Assembly (NCBI GenBank): GCA_002495065.1
Contig: DADT01000073.1
Coordinates: 170-23,762, forward strand
Length of the DNA: 23,593 bases
Direction of reading: 5' to 3'
DNA from: Methanoregula sp. UBA471
GTDB taxonomy: Archaea; Halobacteriota; Methanomicrobia; Methanomicrobiales; Methanospirillaceae
The position numbers were made by a program, and so were the translations under genes. The notes under the pieces are model-generated. The model made no database searches. It was not told the DNA's origin and saw only the letters and a program-made list of their open reading frames with translations. Below are positions 21,289 through 23,593 of the stretch, in pieces; within the stretch, counting starts at the first letter, position 1; every line of letters begins with the position of its first letter.

Positions 21289-22032
21289 CTATGAGTGGGT
21301 GATCCGGGGAGTGTCATACTGCCCGATATGTTCAGCAAGGGTCCCGCTCATGGCCGACCATCCATGCTGCGCCCCGTTCATCTGCAGGCTGATACCCGTC
21401 TCGTACTCATTCGACCCTGTCTCAAAGATGCGCCAGGTGTTCCTGCCGGTAAGCGTGGCACTGATCGTAACAGAGGCATCCGATAATGCCTCGTAATCAG
21501 CATACAGCTGCGTCACGTACCGGTAGCATGAGGGGCTCCCCTGGACTGCCTGGCCCGCCGGGCAGGGGACCTGCACCAGTTCGCCGACCGGGCGGAACAT
21601 GGCACTGGAGTTGACGGGATCTGCCGTGTCAATGACCGTGTCTGCTTTCAGTTCTGCCGACATCCTGATCGTCAGCGGACTGGCCGGGCTTGTCCCGTTG
21701 GGAACGGCAATCGCCGGGACCGTGATTTTCACCATCGTTGCCTTGCCGGTATCATAGAGCGTGACCTCCCAGTCATCAGGTATCCCGGCGATGTCCCGGG
21801 TGCTGTACCCTGCCACGACCGGGGAATTCCCGGACCTGTCTGCCGGGACCGGGATGAAGAGCGTCACATTGGAGAGCGGGGAATCGGTGGTGATGGTGCT
21901 GGTATAGGACCAGGTGCCTGACAGCGATTCGCGATATGCCTTTTCAACATATGCCTGGTAGGAAAATACCGAAACGGCTGCGATGAGGATGACCAGCAGC
22001 AGCCCGAGTGACACCCTGATAATTTTATCCAT
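21289..22032 (-). CDS. Signal-anchored extracytoplasmic protein of unknown function
   Basis: 247 residues. A single N-terminal helix (about residues 7-25, 'VSLGLLLVILIAAVSVFSY') places the rest outside the membrane, either as an anchor or a cleaved signal. The outside part is beta-rich, with 'NVTLFIPVPADRSGNSPVV', 'PLTIRMSAELKADTVID' and a Cys pair in 'VPCPAGQAVQGSPSCYRYV' that could form a disulphide. N-x-S/T sites are present. I do not recognise a family. The start is supported by a strong Shine-Dalgarno, GGGAGGTG, five bases before the ATG at 22032. The inverted repeat CAGGT/ACCTG at 22066-22080 lies 34 bases upstream. Confidence 0.82.
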   Translation of the reverse strand: MDKIIRVSLGLLLVILIAAVSVFSYQAYVEKAYRESLSGTWSYTSTITTDSPLSNVTLFIPVPADRSGNSPVVAGYSTRDIAGIPDDWEVTLYDTGKATMVKITVPAIAVPNGTSPASPLTIRMSAELKADTVIDTADPVNSSAMFRPVGELVQVPCPAGQAVQGSPSCYRYVTQLYADYEALSDASVTISATLTGRNTWRIFETGSNEYETGISLQMNGAQHGWSAMSGTLAEHIGQYDTPRITHS

Positions 22033-22065
22033 GAATACACCTCCCTGAGCAGATGGATGAGCAGC

Positions 22066-22080
22066 CAGGTCGTATACCTG
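22066..22080 (-). promoter_or_regulatory. Inverted repeat upstream of the signal-anchored gene
   Basis: Perfect CAGGT/ACCTG arms around 'cgtat', 34-48 bases before the ATG at 22032, at the place where a basal promoter or operator would be expected. This is based on symmetry and position only. Confidence 0.3.
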
Positions 22081-22245
22081 CCAGGCCGGATCCCTGCTTT
22101 ATTGAGGGAATAATTGACCGGTGCGGTTGAATACCTGTCGATGGTACCAGTCCTGCCACTTCTGTGACATGTTCGGAGAGATTGCATCATCAGCCGACCG
22201 CCTTCGATCACTATGCCTTTATGGTTGTGGGAAAAAGCAGATACT

Positions 22246-23508
22246 ATGGAATCCCTGCCGTCCCTCGTGCTCGGGAATGTCACCCTCCCTTCCGGGCGCG
22301 TGGCCGATGTTACCCTTGATGGGGGCAGGGTCGCTCATGTGGGCGCCCGCCGGGTGAGTGCAGCACGCCTTGACTGCACCGGCCTGCTTGTGCTGCCCGG
22401 AGCCATCGATATGCATGTGCACTTGCGGGGAGGTGTCCAGTCGGCAAAGGAGGACTGGAAGAGCGGCAGCATGAGTGCCCTTGCCGGGGGAGTGACGGTG
22501 GTGGTGGACCAGCCCAACACCATCCCGCCCATCACCACGCCGGATGCCCTGCAGGCCCGAGTCCGCGAAGCACAGGAACACTCGTACTGCAGCTTCGCGG
22601 TCAACAGCGGTGTCACGCCGGATACGCCCCTGGAAAGTATGTGGCAGGCCGGCGCCCTGGCATTTGGCGAGACCTTTTTTGCCCCTTCCAGCTACGGGGA
22701 TGCCATCAGCGACGCAGCCCTGCGCCCGGCACTGGAACGTATCCGTGCACTGGGTGCCCTTGCCACCATCCATGCCGAAACGGTTGAGGATGCGGTGGAT
22801 ACCGGCCTGGTCTTCCACGACCGGGTCCGCTCACCGGAAGGTGAACTGCGTGCAGTGAAAGCGGTCAGCGGGTTAAATGAGGGCGGGTGCCGGCTGCATT
22901 TCTGCCATCTCAGCACCAAGCGGTCGATCGACGCCGCACAGGGTTCTGTTGAAGTTACCCCCCACCACCTTTTCTTATCCTTAGAAGACTTTGATGCCCG
23001 GGACCCCGTCGGGAAGGTAAACCCTCCCCTCCGCACCGAAAAGGAACGGAAGCAGCTCTGGGGACGGTGGGACAGGATCGATGTCATCGCGTCCGATCAT
23101 GCCCCCCATACCCGGGAGGAGAAGGCACAGCCATTTTCCACAGCCCCCTCCGGCATCTGCGGTGTCGAGACCATGCTGCCGCTCCTGCTGGCCCGGGTCA
23201 TGGACGGAAAGTGCTCCCTGCAGTCGGTCATCGAAAAGACCTCGTACCGCCCGGCAGAGATCCTGGGCATCCCCCGTGCAGGTTTCAGTGTCGGTGACCG
23301 TGCTGATTTTGCCCTGTATGATAAAATCCCTGCCCCGGTCATGCCGGAACTGCTGCACAGCAAATGCGGCTGGACGCCCTTTGAGGGCCACCTGGCCCTG
23401 TTCCCCGTTACCGTCATCCGGGAAGGCAGGGTCGTGTACCGGGAGGGGGAATTTTTCAGAGAAGAGCCGGTCTGGTTTTCCGGAAAAGGATACGTGAAAC
23501 CCCGGTGA
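22246..23508 (+). CDS. pyrC: Dihydroorotase
   Basis: 420 residues from the ATG at 22246. An in-frame ATG at 22213 adds 11 poorly conserved residues; a TATA-like 'ctttatgg' at about 22217-22224 would place transcription start at or next to 22246, so a leaderless transcript is possible. The enzyme cyclises N-carbamoyl-L-aspartate to dihydroorotate, third step of pyrimidine synthesis, in the cytoplasm. Metal-ligand motifs of the amidohydrolase fold are present: 'AIDMHVHLRG' (HxH), 'ATIHAE' (His), 'FCHLST' (His) and 'IASDHAPHT' (Asp). The substrate-binding segment 'QPNTIPP' and the terminal 'ADFALYD' strand also match. At the usual metal-bridging Lys site the sequence reads 'GALAFGETFFAPSS', so that Lys appears absent. 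It is convergent with nothing in the window; the tail 23509-23593 is non-coding. Confidence 0.95.
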   Translation: MESLPSLVLGNVTLPSGRVADVTLDGGRVAHVGARRVSAARLDCTGLLVLPGAIDMHVHLRGGVQSAKEDWKSGSMSALAGGVTVVVDQPNTIPPITTPDALQARVREAQEHSYCSFAVNSGVTPDTPLESMWQAGALAFGETFFAPSSYGDAISDAALRPALERIRALGALATIHAETVEDAVDTGLVFHDRVRSPEGELRAVKAVSGLNEGGCRLHFCHLSTKRSIDAAQGSVEVTPHHLFLSLEDFDARDPVGKVNPPLRTEKERKQLWGRWDRIDVIASDHAPHTREEKAQPFSTAPSGICGVETMLPLLLARVMDGKCSLQSVIEKTSYRPAEILGIPRAGFSVGDRADFALYDKIPAPVMPELLHSKCGWTPFEGHLALFPVTVIREGRVVYREGEFFREEPVWFSGKGYVKPR

Positions 23509-23526
23509 ACGGCCTCATTCCCAACT

Positions 23527-23538
23527 GCTAAATAGCAA
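23527..23538. other. Small hairpin downstream of pyrC
   Basis: TGCTA/TAGCA arms with an AA loop are followed by an A-rich stretch. Read on the minus strand the T-rich tract precedes the hairpin, so it is not a standard terminator for pyrC. It may belong to a gene beyond the window. Confidence 0.25.
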
Positions 23539-23593
23539 AAAACAAAAAAGAATACTGCCGATACAGCGCATCCATAGGTCCCCGGGTGATCGA

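Noticed and set aside
22213..22245. Earlier start for pyrC
   Set aside because: The added residues are not typical of the family, and a TATA-like element overlaps this stretch, which favours 22246; it cannot be fully excluded.

Overview
The window looks like a chromosome segment of a methanogenic archaeon, most likely of the order Methanomicrobiales (Methanoregula-like). This is inferred from gene content, not from a database match: archaeal-type dihydroorotase, secreted LVIVD-repeat and propeller proteins, DUF1616-like membrane proteins, an archaeal/eukaryal-style GlcNAc-1-phosphate transferase, a YwbE-family protein, TATA-like promoters and T-run terminators. No rRNA, tRNA, CRISPR array or transposase gene was seen. 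Thirteen protein genes are supported, and most encode envelope or secreted proteins.

Layout. 381-1442 (-): FemAB/GNAT-like acyltransferase. 1651-4437 (-) and 5785-7920 (-): two paralogous secreted LVIVD beta-propeller proteins; the first also carries three nearly identical Kre9/KNH-like modules. 8510-12295 (+): a 1261-residue GT-C-like membrane protein with a large outside part. 12753-13190 (-): universal stress protein. 14143-17795 (-): a three-gene cluster with a polyprenyl-phosphate GlcNAc-1-P transferase-like enzyme followed by two DUF1616-like paralogues. 17889-19229 (+), divergent from it: a secreted propeller protein with a C-terminal membrane anchor. 19540-20490 (+): an AT-rich orphan four-helix membrane protein. 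20996-22032 (-): a signal-anchored unknown protein and a YwbE-family protein. 22246-23508 (+): pyrC.

The transferase, the DUF1616-like pair, the GT-C protein and the secreted propellers are consistent with an outer-surface glycoprotein neighbourhood. Only the lipid-linked sugar step (16803-17795) has recognisable catalytic motifs, and one of its usual Asp residues reads as Asn.

The most unusual non-coding content is a family of composite intergenic repeats (1-275, 4730-5712, 8240-8303, 13391-13937, with short outliers at 19311 and 20801). Their sub-modules recur in one fixed order. One sub-module has three copies that keep their linkers while changing both arms of predicted stems, as expected for a selected hairpin structure. 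A second notable observation is a decayed 3' end of the transferase gene between the two DUF1616-like paralogues, which records how that pair arose by duplication.
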